This document shows, one piece after another, positions 26,348 to 36,200 of a DNA stretch of 64,000 nucleotides. How positions within the stretch are numbered: the first letter of the stretch is position 1; the number at the start of each line of letters is the position of its first letter. The position numbers and the translations under genes were made by a program. This DNA is from Paenibacillus sp. JNUCC32. GTDB lineage: Bacteria > Bacillota > Bacilli > Paenibacillales > Paenibacillaceae. The notes beneath the pieces are model-generated. The model was not told where the DNA came from and did not search any database. It saw nothing but the letters and a program-made list of their open reading frames with translations. The DNA is taken from positions 3,100,001 through 3,164,000 of the forward strand of contig NZ_CP062260.1 of NCBI RefSeq assembly GCF_014863545.1. Direction: 5' to 3'.

Positions 26348-27199
26348 CTACAGCATACCTTCTACTATTCGATCCGCGATGGCCTGATATCCTGCCCCGT
26401 TCGGATGGAAATGGTCCGTGGACAGATACTCGCCGAGCTTATGCTGAAACAGATCGAATGTAGGGACAAGCGTCATATTGGGATCCCGGTTTACGAGCTC
26501 CATGACCGCATGATTCCATGCTGAGACCACGACATTGCCGGGTATCAGCAATTCTTCCAAATCGGAAAAGGGATGATACAAGCCGATATAAACAATTCGG
26601 GCATTCGGATTAATATCCCGAATCTTCTCAAGAATTGTCTGCAAGCGTTCGGAGGCCTGCGGCAATGCGCCCATCAGCATGGCTGGATCGAGCTCCAGCT
26701 CGCCGGCATCCGCGGCCCCCTCCATCAGCCCGCTTCCTTGAAAGATATCATTGCCCCCGATAGACAGCATAATGACGTTGGCTTCCTTCAAGGCATACTG
26801 TATTCCCTTGTCGTCCAGCTTAGGGAGAAGTCCCTCGGTGGTCATTCCGTTTATTGCCAGATTGGCCAGCAGGCTGGCCGTTCGTCCATCGCCGTTCAAT
26901 TGTTCGACGCTTCGGCGGACAAAACCGCCCCCGGTACTGTCCCCCGTTCCCTTGGCAAGCGAGTCTCCGATCGCCGTCACTTTCAGATCATTTGGCAGCA
27001 CCGCTTCCGACGGAGCCCGTTCCGGCTTCGGCGGCGCAGTCTCTTGGCCTGGCGCGGCGGATTCGCCGCCGGTGAGCAAGGGCTGCCCTTGAGGATCATT
27101 AATATCCTTAAACGCATACACGAAACCGAATATAAGCACAATCGCTACGATAATCGACACGGAGGCCGTGATACGCCATATCCATGCAGATGACTTCAT
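26348..27199 (-). CDS. Membrane-anchored or secreted SGNH/GDSL esterase
   Basis: 283 residues. An N-terminal hydrophobic segment (TASVSIIVAIVLIFGFVYAF) acts as signal anchor or signal peptide. A Pro/Ala/Glu-rich linker follows, then the SGNH hydrolase fold: block I AIGDSLAKGTGD (nucleophile Ser), block III SIGGNDIFQ (Gly/Asn), and block V STDHFHPNGAGYQAIAD (Asp/His). This is close to the TesA/LipL type found outside the cell in Bacillales. The substrate is probably an acyl ester. It starts 18 nt upstream of the ABC ATPase coding region end-to-start spacing (35 nt) and may be in the same transcript. Confidence 0.88.
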   Translation of the reverse strand: MKSSAWIWRITASVSIIVAIVLIFGFVYAFKDINDPQGQPLLTGGESAAPGQETAPPKPERAPSEAVLPNDLKVTAIGDSLAKGTGDSTGGGFVRRSVEQLNGDGRTASLLANLAINGMTTEGLLPKLDDKGIQYALKEANVIMLSIGGNDIFQGSGLMEGAADAGELELDPAMLMGALPQASERLQTILEKIRDINPNARIVYIGLYHPFSDLEELLIPGNVVVSAWNHAVMELVNRDPNMTLVPTFDLFQHKLGEYLSTDHFHPNGAGYQAIADRIVEGML

Positions 27200-27275
27200 G
27201 ACATTCCCCCTACAAAAATCCTCATGTACATTACCTTAAGACTTCTATAAAAAATTTGCAAATCAAAACACGCAA

Positions 27276-27317
27276 AGAAGACTGCCCCGGACGCAGTTTT
27301 CTGCGCGCCCGGGGCAG
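27276..27317 (-). terminator. Intrinsic terminator of the CAP-domain gene
   Basis: CTGCCCCGG pairs with CCGGGGCAG with an inner GCGCAG/CTGCG stem; on the minus strand TCTTCTTTG follows. Confidence 0.65.
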
Positions 27318-27344
27318 CCCTATCATGTAAAACAAGATCCGTGC

Positions 27345-28103
27345 TTATTGGCTGATGAATTCCTGAACCCAGTATCCGTTGTAATATCCCACACCGATCA
27401 TGGTGAAATTAGGAGACAGGATATTTTCGCGGTGACCTTGGCTGTTCATCCAAGAGTTCATGACTTCCTGCGGCGTGCGTTGCCCTTTAGCGATATTCTC
27501 GCCGGCATAGCCGTAAGAAATGCCGTAAGCCTTCATCATGTCGAATGGAGAGCCGTGCGTTGGCGAAGTGTGGCTGAAATAATTGTTATTGCTCATGTCC
27601 TTCGCTTTGTCCAGTGCTACCGTTGTCAGCTTGGCATGTACCGTGAGCGGCTTCAGGCCAGCTTTCGAACGCTCTTGGTTCACCAAGTTGACAACTTCGG
27701 AAGCAAAATTCGATTGCTCCGTTGTGCCCGCAGATTCGGAAGGCTGGGACGGAGTCGTAGACGGCTTGCTCACAGGCTTGCTTGCTTCCGGTTTGCTTGC
27801 TTCTGGTTTGCTGGCTTCCGGTTTGCTTGCTTCCGGTTTGCTGGTCTCAGGCTTGCTTGTTTGAGGCGTCTCTGCAGGCTTGTCCGCCTGAGGTTTTTCC
27901 GTTTGCGGTTGTTGGACGACCACCCATTTAAACTGCGACTCCAAGCCTTGGCTCTCCAGGAATTTCTGGATCTTCTGTTGCCAGTTTACATAATTATTGC
28001 TATCAGCAGGTGCAGCCGAAGCCGTTGTCGGCAGCATGATGCCAACAGCCAATACAGCCGCGATACTGCCGCCTGCGATTTTCTTTATCCAATGGTTGTT
28101 CAT
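27345..28103 (-). CDS. Secreted CAP/SCP-domain protein (YkwD-like) with Ser-Lys-Pro-Glu repeats
   Basis: 252 residues. A signal peptide (IAGGSIAAVLAVGIMLPTTASA) is followed by a short conserved region (NNYVNWQQKIQKFLESQG). A hydrophilic linker contains repeated EASKP units, then comes a CAP domain: VNLVNQERSKAGLKPL, MSNNNYFSHTSPTHGSPFDM, YGYAGENIAKGQRTPQEVMN, SWMNSQGHRENILSPN. The two CAP His residues (FSHTSP and GHREN) and Glu are present. Function in Bacillales is not established; spore or cell-wall association is known for relatives. It has its own promoter at 28225-28252 and a terminator. Confidence 0.9.
   Translation of the reverse strand: MNNHWIKKIAGGSIAAVLAVGIMLPTTASAAPADSNNYVNWQQKIQKFLESQGLESQFKWVVVQQPQTEKPQADKPAETPQTSKPETSKPEASKPEASKPEASKPEASKPVSKPSTTPSQPSESAGTTEQSNFASEVVNLVNQERSKAGLKPLTVHAKLTTVALDKAKDMSNNNYFSHTSPTHGSPFDMMKAYGISYGYAGENIAKGQRTPQEVMNSWMNSQGHRENILSPNFTMIGVGYYNGYWVQEFISQ
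27781..27855 (-). repeat. Five tandem 15-bp units encoding EASKP-like linker repeats
   Basis: Units beginning 27781, 27796, 27811, 27826 and 27841 read CTTGCTTCCGGTTTG or a one- to five-base variant on the plus strand. They encode the linker of the CAP protein. As in-frame 15-bp units they can expand or contract without a frameshift. Confidence 0.8.
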
Positions 28104-28143
28104 GAATACTCATCTCCTATGCTCATAGTTGTAGAGTTTGCTT

Positions 28144-28188
28144 GACCGCCGTTCTAAGATGTTGAACTAGTTGGGTGTGGGGCGGTCA
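28144..28188 (-). promoter_or_regulatory. Stem in the 5' leader of the CAP gene
   Basis: TGACCGCC (28144-28150 region) and GGCGGTCA (28181-28188) are complementary with a 30-nt loop, within the roughly 110-nt untranslated leader. No known riboswitch consensus was recognised. The remainder of 28104-28446 upstream of the promoter shows no gene. Confidence 0.35.
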
Positions 28189-28224
28189 GGCATTGGTTAC
28201 ATTTTTGTAATCAGGTACGAACAC

Positions 28225-28252
28225 ATTGTAACACATTTGATACCTTCGGCAA
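28225..28252 (-). promoter_or_regulatory. Sigma-A-like promoter for the CAP gene
   Basis: On the minus strand TTGCCG and TACAAT are spaced by 16 nt, with a TG one base before the -10 hexamer (extended -10). Confidence 0.5.
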
Positions 28253-28400
28253 TCCTACAATTGTTGGAAAGGAGTCCTTGAATTCCTACTTTATGCTCAG
28301 GGCCCCAGAAACCAATACCGGTCCTGATCGAATGACTTCCTTGTATCTGTGATAAGCAGTAAAATCTTCTAAACTTCCATAGAATCTAGGTCATAACAAG

Positions 28401-28430
28401 AAAAAACCCACCCCGAAAACGGGGTGGGTT
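28401..28430 (-). terminator. Intrinsic terminator of the 28447-28908 GNAT gene
   Basis: AACCCACCCCG pairs perfectly with CGGGGTGGGTT around AAAA; on the minus strand a TTTTTT run follows. Confidence 0.9.
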
Positions 28431-28446
28431 AATGAAAAGGCCCAGG

Positions 28447-28908
28447 CTACAGCTTTTTGCTGAACTGGTAACCAGCCTTTTCAAATCCAATATGTTCATA
28501 AAATGCATGTGCGGGAGCAAGTTCTTCCCGGTTGCCGCTTGTGAGAAACAAGAGGTGGCTACCATGCTGTCTTCCCCATGTCTCTGCACCGCGAATCAGT
28601 CGTTTGCCAATTCCTTGGCCGCGGTAGCTTGAGGTTACAATAACCGAAGTAATTTGAGTGACCGGTTCGGTCATAGTGAAGGATTTGACTTGACGAAGCA
28701 TGATCATGCCGACGACGTCTCCATCAACCTCGGCAACCAGGTTGCCGTATAACGGGTTGTCGTTCATGGACTCCATCCGTTCACGCATGACGTTGAGCGT
28801 GGTCGGATAATTCAGTTCTCGCATCAAGGATGTGACAGCTTCCAAATCATTCTTCTCAAAGTTTCGAATCAGCAGTGCAGGCGCAGAAATTACGCTTTCG
28901 ATGCTCAT
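28447..28908 (-). CDS. GNAT-family N-acetyltransferase
   Basis: 153 residues. The acetyl-CoA loop is SVIVTSSYRGQGIGKRLIRG and the C-terminal strand-helix is HAFYEHIGFEKAGYQFSKKL, both standard in GNAT enzymes. The start at ATG 28908 (MSIESVIS) follows a GAGGG box; the frame extends 29 codons further upstream without a ribosome binding site. The substrate is unknown. Monocistronic with its own strong terminator. Confidence 0.85.
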   Translation of the reverse strand: MSIESVISAPALLIRNFEKNDLEAVTSLMRELNYPTTLNVMRERMESMNDNPLYGNLVAEVDGDVVGMIMLRQVKSFTMTEPVTQITSVIVTSSYRGQGIGKRLIRGAETWGRQHGSHLLFLTSGNREELAPAHAFYEHIGFEKAGYQFSKKL

Positions 28909-29049
28909 TATACCCTCATGCTTCCCTTCTTCTATGAATTCTGAGTAAACTCTACTTCTATTTTGTAAGTTTATGAAGAAGATTGCAAGTATCAAGCGAC
29001 ATTTTTTTTACATTTGTGTCCGTTTTGTTAAACCTTTGTTAAGCCGTTT

Positions 29050-30915
29050 TTACAAAAATCGGTATTGTGCTTCAATCAGCCCATGATATGTCCCCTGCTT
29101 CTGCATAAGCTGGTCGTGATTTCCTTCTTCGATGATCTTCCCGTGATCCAGCACGACGATATGATCGGCATGGCGGATCGTTGATAAACGGTGCGCCACG
29201 ATGAAGGAGGTACGTCCCTGAAGCAGCACTTTAAGGGCACTCTGGATTTTTAATTCCGTCTCGGTATCGATACTTGCCGTTGCTTCATCCAGAATCAAAA
29301 TCCGCGGGTCGGCAAGGAGCGCCCTCGCAAAGGATAGCAGCTGCCGCTGCCCCATGGACAGCATGTTACCGCGTTCCTCGACCTCGGTATCGTAGCCGCC
29401 CGGCATCTGGACTATAAACTCATGGGCGCCCACAGCCTTGGCCACGTCTTCAATCTCCTCATTGGTCGCATCCAGACGGCCAAAGCGGATATTATCCCGA
29501 ATCGTACCCGAGAATATAAAGGTATCCTGCAGCACGATGCCGATCTGATTCCTGAGGCTTTCTACCGTCACCGATTGAATATCGTACCCGTCGATGGTTA
29601 ACTTACCGTCCGTAATATCATAAAAGCGGCTGAGCAAATTAATGATGGTACTTTTGCCTGATCCGGTATGACCGACCAACGCAATCGACTGGCCTGCCTT
29701 CACGTCCAGATTGATGCCTTTTAGAGCCTGGCGTCCTTTTTCGTATTCAAACACCACATTCTCCAGCTTGATGTCCCCTTTAATGGTCGGCAATTTCTTC
29801 GCGCCAGGCTGATCATCGATGCTCGGCTTCTCGTCTATGAATTCAAAGATACGTTCGGACGATGCCATCGCGACAAGCAGCTGGTTATACATTTGGCCGA
29901 GCCGATTGATCGGCTCCCAGAAGTTCCCGACATATTGGGTAAAGGCAATCAACAGACCGATCGTGAGCTCGCCTTGCTGAATCAATACGGCCCCAAGCCA
30001 GAACAAGATCAGGGAACCGAACCCCCCGGTAATCTCGATAAGAGGCCCAAACCCTTGGTTCATGGCCGACGCCCTATCCCAGGACTTTTTGCTGTCCAGG
30101 TTCATGTTATCAAAAAATTTCATATTTTCTTCTTCTTGCGTATAAGCTTGGGTAACGCGGATTCCCTGAATGGATTCGTTCAAGTGGGAGTTAATCCGCG
30201 AGTTCCGGATCCGTACTTCCTGCCATGCACGCCGGATGCGCACACGGAGTTTCGTAGAGATAAAGAACATGATCGGAACGGTAACGATAACAGCTAGACC
30301 AAGCTTCCAGTTAATTAATAGCAGGATGACTACGATACCGACAAGCTGCACGCAGTCGATGATCAGATTGACAACCCCGTTCGTAAACAAATCCTGCAGG
30401 GAGTTGACATCGTTCGTAACGCGAACCAGCACGGATCCCGCCGGACGCTTGTCAAAGAAATTAAAGGATAGGCGCTGTATATGCTGGAACAAATCTGCTC
30501 GAAGGTCATAGATAACCCGCTGACCAATGATATTCGTAAACTTGATCCGGAATATCCCGGCAACCCATTGAATGATATACATCGCCAGAACGGCGATCGT
30601 AATCTGATACAGCAGGGTCAGGCTCGGATTTCCTTCCTTCGGGTCAATGGCCTGGTCGATAGCCAAACTCGTCAGGAATGGAATGGCAAGCTTCGTAATC
30701 GTGCCGATAATCATCATGAGGCCGATCAACGGGAGAATCTGTTTGGCATATGGTTTCATATACGAGATCAGACGCGTCAGCTGCGTCCAGTTAAACGGCT
30801 TCTCGATCGCATCGTCGTCCTTGTATACAAAACGTTCATTGGTTTCTTCCGAAGGCTTCCGCGGCCTCGGAATCTTTTGTTTCTGATGCGGTTCAGTATT
30901 TACGTTGGCGTTCAT
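29050..30915 (-). CDS. Heterodimeric ABC exporter subunit with catalytic Walker B
   Basis: 621 residues: six-helix transmembrane domain (about 50-340) fused to an ATPase domain. Walker A is ALVGHTGSGKSTIINLL near 417, Walker B is ILILDEATASIDTE near 543 with the catalytic Glu. The signature reads LSMGQRQLLSFARALL, deviating from LSGGQ. Its partner upstream has LSGGQ but Asp in place of the catalytic Glu. Together they form one competent and one degenerate ATP site, as in BmrCD and TM287/288. Genes overlap by 4 nt. The likely job is multidrug or lipid export. Confidence 0.9.
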   Translation of the reverse strand: MNANVNTEPHQKQKIPRPRKPSEETNERFVYKDDDAIEKPFNWTQLTRLISYMKPYAKQILPLIGLMMIIGTITKLAIPFLTSLAIDQAIDPKEGNPSLTLLYQITIAVLAMYIIQWVAGIFRIKFTNIIGQRVIYDLRADLFQHIQRLSFNFFDKRPAGSVLVRVTNDVNSLQDLFTNGVVNLIIDCVQLVGIVVILLLINWKLGLAVIVTVPIMFFISTKLRVRIRRAWQEVRIRNSRINSHLNESIQGIRVTQAYTQEEENMKFFDNMNLDSKKSWDRASAMNQGFGPLIEITGGFGSLILFWLGAVLIQQGELTIGLLIAFTQYVGNFWEPINRLGQMYNQLLVAMASSERIFEFIDEKPSIDDQPGAKKLPTIKGDIKLENVVFEYEKGRQALKGINLDVKAGQSIALVGHTGSGKSTIINLLSRFYDITDGKLTIDGYDIQSVTVESLRNQIGIVLQDTFIFSGTIRDNIRFGRLDATNEEIEDVAKAVGAHEFIVQMPGGYDTEVEERGNMLSMGQRQLLSFARALLADPRILILDEATASIDTETELKIQSALKVLLQGRTSFIVAHRLSTIRHADHIVVLDHGKIIEEGNHDQLMQKQGTYHGLIEAQYRFL

Positions 30916-32690
30916 GCTTGCACCTGCCCTGGCGTACCTCCTGCTTGAGCTTGCTTTGCAATCAGGTCCGCATATTGTATTTTGTACACATCCTGGTAAG
31001 GTCCCGGCACCGCAATCAAATCGTTATGCTTGCCGCGCTGCACGACTCTACCTTCATCCAGAACGAGAATTTCATCCGCATGACGCAAGGAAGAAATACG
31101 GTGAGCGATAATAAAGGTCGTTCTGCCGTTCATGACTTCCTGGAAACCGGATTGGATTTCATGCTCTGTTTCCATGTCCACTGCGCTGGTGGCATCATCC
31201 AGGATCAGGATTTTCGGGTCCTTCAGAAGGGCACGGGCAATCGCGATCCGCTGCTTCTGTCCGCCGGAAAGACCCATCCCCCGTTCACCGACAATGGTAT
31301 CGTAGCCATCCTTCATTTCCATAATGAAGTCATGTGCCTTGGCCAGCTTGGCTACCCGAATGATTTCATCCATGCTGACGTCCTTCATCCCGTAAGAAAT
31401 ATTGTTGCGGATGCTGGACGAGAACAGGAAAGTCTCTTGGAAGACCGTTGCAATCTGGCTGCGCAGACTCCGGACCTTAATATCGTTGATGTTCACGCCG
31501 TCTAATTTGATGCTGCCCTGATTCACGTTATAGGCATGCATCAAGAGCTGGATAATGGTTGACTTCCCTGAACCTGTTCCCCCCAGCAAACCGATCACGG
31601 AGCCGGGACGAGCATCCAGATTGATATCTTTGACAGCAGCCATCTTGTTGCCGTAAGCAAAGGTGACATTGTCGAACACGACATGACCCTTCACCTGGCT
31701 TGGCACCAAATCTACCGCACGCTCACGGTCTTCGACATCAATGGGCTGATTCAACAGCTCCAGCACCCGTTCACCCGAAGCCTTCGACTGCGTATAGTTG
31801 TTAATGTGGAACCCGATCCCCCAAAGAGGTCCGATTATGTACCAAATTAAGGTGAAGAATGCTGCCAGCTCCCCTACCGTCATGGAACCTTGGATAACCA
31901 TGGCGCCCCCGACGGCAAGCAAAATGACGACGCTGACATTCGCAAAGAGCTCCATCATCGGGAAATAACGGGCCCACAGGGAAGAGGCGAATATCTGATT
32001 GGTTTTGTAACGCTCATTCCGTTCGGAGAATTTCTCCACTTCGTGAGGCTCGCGAGCAAAGGATTTAACGGTACGAACACCCGTAATATTCTCCTGCACC
32101 GCGGTAGTCAGCGAGCTGAGCGCCAGGCGCATCTCCTGGAACGCCGGATGGATCTTGGACTCGAATTTCAGAGCTGCGAACACCAGAAATGGCATCGCTA
32201 CCAAAGTAACCAGCGTCAATTTCCAGCTGATGGTGAACATCATGATGGAACCGAAAGTCACCATCAGTACGAGGTTGAGGAGTTGGGCAAAACCGAAGCC
32301 GATAAACATCCGGATTGCTTCCAAATCCCCCGTCAGCCGCGACATCAAATCCCCTGTCCGAGCCGTGTCGTAATAGCGGAACGATAGAAATTGCAACTTT
32401 TCATAGCAGGCGTTTCGCAACGAGTAAGCCAGGTAATTCCCCAGCCTCCCTCCAAAGAATCCATGCAAAAACTGCATGAAAGCTTTAAGGATGACCACGC
32501 CCAGCACGGTGAGTGCCAGCTGCGGTACGATGCCGTAATTCTCCAGCTTGATTGCATCGTCAATCAGCACTTTTAACAGCTGCGGATAGACAAGACCTAA
32601 AGCGGTTGCAATCGCCAGACACAGAATGGAAAGAAAAAGATAACTTCGTTTCTCCCAAAAGAAGCCCTGCAGTTGCCTGAGAACATTCAT
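30912..32690 (-). CDS. Heterodimeric ABC exporter subunit with degenerate Walker B
   Basis: 592 residues: transmembrane domain with six helices (about 15-310), then ATPase. Walker A GLLGGTGSGKSTIIQLL is near 370, signature LSGGQKQRIAIARALL is canonical, but Walker B is ILILDDATSAVDME, where Asp replaces the catalytic Glu. This is the usual non-hydrolysing half of an asymmetric exporter. AAAGGAGG precedes the ATG by 6 nt. The gene is first in a two-gene operon with the 621-residue partner. Confidence 0.9.
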   Translation of the reverse strand: MNVLRQLQGFFWEKRSYLFLSILCLAIATALGLVYPQLLKVLIDDAIKLENYGIVPQLALTVLGVVILKAFMQFLHGFFGGRLGNYLAYSLRNACYEKLQFLSFRYYDTARTGDLMSRLTGDLEAIRMFIGFGFAQLLNLVLMVTFGSIMMFTISWKLTLVTLVAMPFLVFAALKFESKIHPAFQEMRLALSSLTTAVQENITGVRTVKSFAREPHEVEKFSERNERYKTNQIFASSLWARYFPMMELFANVSVVILLAVGGAMVIQGSMTVGELAAFFTLIWYIIGPLWGIGFHINNYTQSKASGERVLELLNQPIDVEDRERAVDLVPSQVKGHVVFDNVTFAYGNKMAAVKDINLDARPGSVIGLLGGTGSGKSTIIQLLMHAYNVNQGSIKLDGVNINDIKVRSLRSQIATVFQETFLFSSSIRNNISYGMKDVSMDEIIRVAKLAKAHDFIMEMKDGYDTIVGERGMGLSGGQKQRIAIARALLKDPKILILDDATSAVDMETEHEIQSGFQEVMNGRTTFIIAHRISSLRHADEILVLDEGRVVQRGKHNDLIAVPGPYQDVYKIQYADLIAKQAQAGGTPGQVQA

Positions 32691-32730
32691 GTTTATCCTC
32701 CTTTGGATTTTTTACGTTCAGGTTATGTAG

Positions 32731-32790
32731 CATTTATGAAGTTTATCATCGACCCGAACCCGCGGCAAAGAGAGAAAAACGTCATAAATG
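32731..32790 (-). promoter_or_regulatory. Inverted repeat in the leader of the ABC exporter operon
   Basis: CATTTATGA (32731-32739) and TCATAAATG (32782-32790) can form a 9-bp stem in the untranslated leader, starting 41 nt upstream of the ATG. BmrCD of B. subtilis is controlled by an upstream attenuator, so leader control is possible, but I found no leader peptide or T-run terminator here. The remainder of 32791-33206 contains no gene apart from the hairpin at 33069-33108. Confidence 0.3.
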
Positions 32791-33068
32791 AGCCAAAAGG
32801 ACCTAAAGGGGGCAAATAGTATAACTTATCATTGTTTCATGATGAAATCATCGGGAATTCTCATCATTACTAGGGGATATAATCACATTGTCAGTCCCTT
32901 CAACCGTTAGGCTTTATCCGCTATTTTCGACTTTTTTGAACATGCTTGAAAAAGGGTAATATCCTAAGCTGGTTTCATCCTATTCACGTTCGCTGCAGCG
33001 GATAAAAATATGCCATATCGTCCTATGCCGCTTTCATCAGGAGAGCGGTCCATCGATAATAATAGGAC

Positions 33069-33108
33069 GAAAGACGCCCCGCCACGGATGGCATATGGGA
33101 CGTCTTTC
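33069..33108 (-). terminator. Hairpin after the dynamin gene, probable terminator
   Basis: GAAAGACGCCCC and GGGACGTCTTTC pair at 11 of 12 positions, about 100 nt after the dynA stop on the minus strand. The tail TTTCGTCCTATTATT is only partly T-rich. Confidence 0.5.
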
Positions 33109-33206
33109 AAGGGTTCAACATGTGATTGGCGTTCATTCATGAAGTTCGCACCAGGCTGCTATTCTATTGCAACTCTTGCTTCATGCTAGACGGGAATGTT
33201 CCGTCT

Positions 33207-36200
33207 TTACTGCGCTGACTTTATCATGGCTTCCAAATCATCCGCCAGCTGACGCCACATCAACGGAGACTGGCCGTCCTGCAGCGAACCCAGTATGGCA
33301 GCCATGGATTCCTTCAGCTGTTCCTCCAATGCGGATACATGATGCTGCAGTGAACGTTCGCTCATTCGAACATAGTGGTCCGTCAGCTGCTCTTCCCGCA
33401 GGCCGACCACACCCGCAACGGCTTCCTTCACTTTCGGCTCAGCCGCTTCGCGCAGCTTGGAACTTCCGCCGCCCTCAAAGAAATGCTTGGGATTCTTAAA
33501 GGTCGACCAGAAGGTTAACCAATCGCCTTGGATTTGCAGCTCCGTTTCGTCCAGCTCCGGCGGTGCCCAGTCCGGATCCCGGCGTATGGCCAGTGACAGG
33601 CCCTCGGCCATGCCGTTGATATCGGCTGCGGCCTTAAATGCCGCGGCTTCGGTTAATTTGCGGCCGGCCGTCTCCAAACGAAGCGTGGTGGCCCATAGTT
33701 CCTGATCCAGCTCTACGGACATCGTTCGCATCAAATCACGTCCGCAAGCCGCAAATGCCGATTTCAAATGCCCTGCATCCTCCCGAAGCACGGAAGGATT
33801 AAACGACTCCTGGAAGAAACGGTTCATGGCATAATCCAGCCGCTGCCGCACGTGAAACAGCAGCTCGCTGCTTTCTTGACCGATGTCGCGTGCCATTTCC
33901 TGCTCCGCCAAAGCGTTAAGGCGGGCCATGGCTTGGTTTTGCACCTCTTCCAGCTCCCCGATTTTCCGCTTGCGCGTGGTCTCATCCTGAGCGGCCATTT
34001 CTGCCCACCCCCGGATACGGTCCCTCACAGAAGCGATCTCATCATAACCGGCACGCTGGGACAGCCTTGGCAGCTCTTCCACCGCAAATCGGCCCAGCGC
34101 TTCTTCGAAAACAGGGAATCCCGATGCCTGCAATTTCTCCTCGTCCCCTTGCCGCTTATTGTCCAGCGCAGCCAGACTGGAGACGGGGAAGATATGCGGG
34201 CTGCCTACGCCGCTGGCTGTAAGATTGGTGCGCACATGCTTCACCACCTCATTCAGCTCGTCTTCGGACTGAGCTAGATCAGCCGCATTGACGATAAAGA
34301 ACATTTTATCCAAGGCAAAGCTGTCTTTGACCCGGCCCAGCTGGGACAGGAATTGCCGGTCCGCTTTGGAGAACGCATGGTTGTAATACGTTACGTAAAC
34401 AATCGCATCCGCATTCTTAATATAGTTGAAGGTGACGCCGGTGTGCCGGGCATGCAGGGAATCCGCTCCCGGCGTATCCACCAGCACGATCCCTTGCTCC
34501 GTCATCGGACAGCTGTAATACAGATCGATCCCGTCGACAAAGCAGGATTTGGTTTCGTCCGCCACGTATCCCCGATATTCGGCCAATTCTACCGTTTCCG
34601 TGGTGCCGAGCCTGGACTCCATCTCATCCCAGCCGGAGGCGGCGGCCTTTAGGAACCCGTAATGCGGCAGGCCTGCCGGGTGAATTCCGGCCGGATTCAA
34701 ACCTTCGGCCACGCTCCGCCAATTGGCCGGATTCGGTTCTTGGAGACCCAGCACGCCGAAGGAATACTTCAAATCGTCCCACCACATCTCGCGGCTCTTC
34801 ATACGCACGTCTGCGGTACCATGTGATCTTCCTTCAGCCGGTGCCAATATGCGGTTCACCGCCGCCGTTGTCGGATGCGGCGATACCGGCAGGACCGACT
34901 CGCCAAGCAGTGCATTGGCGAAGGAGGACTTTCCGGCGCTGAACGCTCCGAACAGCGCCAGGGTGAACGAGCCGCCCGCAAGCGCATCCGCGCGGGCGGT
35001 CAGATCCCGCGCGGCCGACGCCAGCGCGGGGTGCGGCGCCAGCAGCGCCGCCGCTGCGCGCAGCTCGGCTGCCGCGGCCTCAAGCCGCTGGCGCCGCTGC
35101 GGTGCCGCCTGCGCAGCGGCGGCCCGGGGCGCCGTGCGCCCTTGCCCCGGCTGCGCCGCCGGGGCGCCGCCCTGGGCAGCCGCATGCGCGGGCTGCCCCT
35201 CCGGCTCCCTCACCTCCGGCAGGAGGCCGGGGGTGAGGGAGGTGCGCGGCGGGAGCAGCTCGGCCAGCTCGGCCGCGCGGGCGGCTTCCGCCTGCTGCAG
35301 GGCTGCGTAGCTGGCGGAAGCCGCGGATTGCGCCAGGAGCTCGGCGCCCTGGCGCTCCAGCTCCTGCAGACGGACGGCCGCAGCGTCCGTCAATGCCGCC
35401 TTCAGCCGGTCGGCAAGCACCAACACGGCCATGCGGTAGCTGCCCTTGATTTCCTCGGCCAGCTCCCGGTTATAGTTCAATACATATTCGCCCGACACCG
35501 TGGCTTCCGGATTCACGGTTCGCGTAATCATTTCCTCCCGCACGCCCGGAAGTTCGGCGTCCATCAAACGTTCCCATTCGGCATTCCATTCCGCATGCTG
35601 CTCGACGCTATTGCGGAACAGCGAACGCATATGCCAGTCGACCTGCGAAGAGGTCTGTTCCTCCAAACGATGATGGAAGGCCTCCAGACGGCGACGGCGC
35701 TCTTCCTCCGTCTTGCCGCCCGAGAAGAGGAACCCGACCTTAAAGCCGGATTTCCGGCTCTCCAGGAAAGACAGGCTTAAATCCCGAACATCCGCCGGCG
35801 TTAGATTGGCATTGGCCAGCAGCTTATCGGCTTCCTTGCGGAGTTCTGCGCGAACCGATTCCGGCAGCCCCGCTACGGTTCTCTTTTGTTCTTCCAGATC
35901 CTGCAAGCGCGCTTGCAGCGCCGCTGCGGCCTCCTCGCCGCCCATTTCCTCCAGCAGCCGTTCCTTCTCCTCCTGATGACTGCGGGTATAGGCTTCCACA
36001 TGCTGATCCGCAGCATGACGAATGGAGCAGGAAACGCTATGGCGCAGCAGCGGCTCCTTCCGGGATATCAGTTCGCCGATCAAAGACTTCAGCGTCTCCC
36101 ATTGGTTATAGGGATGGTCCTGCACTTTAAGCGAGGTGCATAACAACCCTTTGTACGTGATCTTCCACTGGGCGAACGCCTTCTTGACGTCGTTCAGGTA

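Noticed and set aside
28104..28300. c-di-AMP (ydaO) riboswitch before the CAP gene
   Set aside because: Cell-wall genes often carry one, but the consensus core is not visible; only a simple stem is present.
34875..35780. 301-codon plus-strand frame within dynA
   Set aside because: Arises from the GC-rich linker where all frames stay open; Arg/Gly-rich and motif-free.
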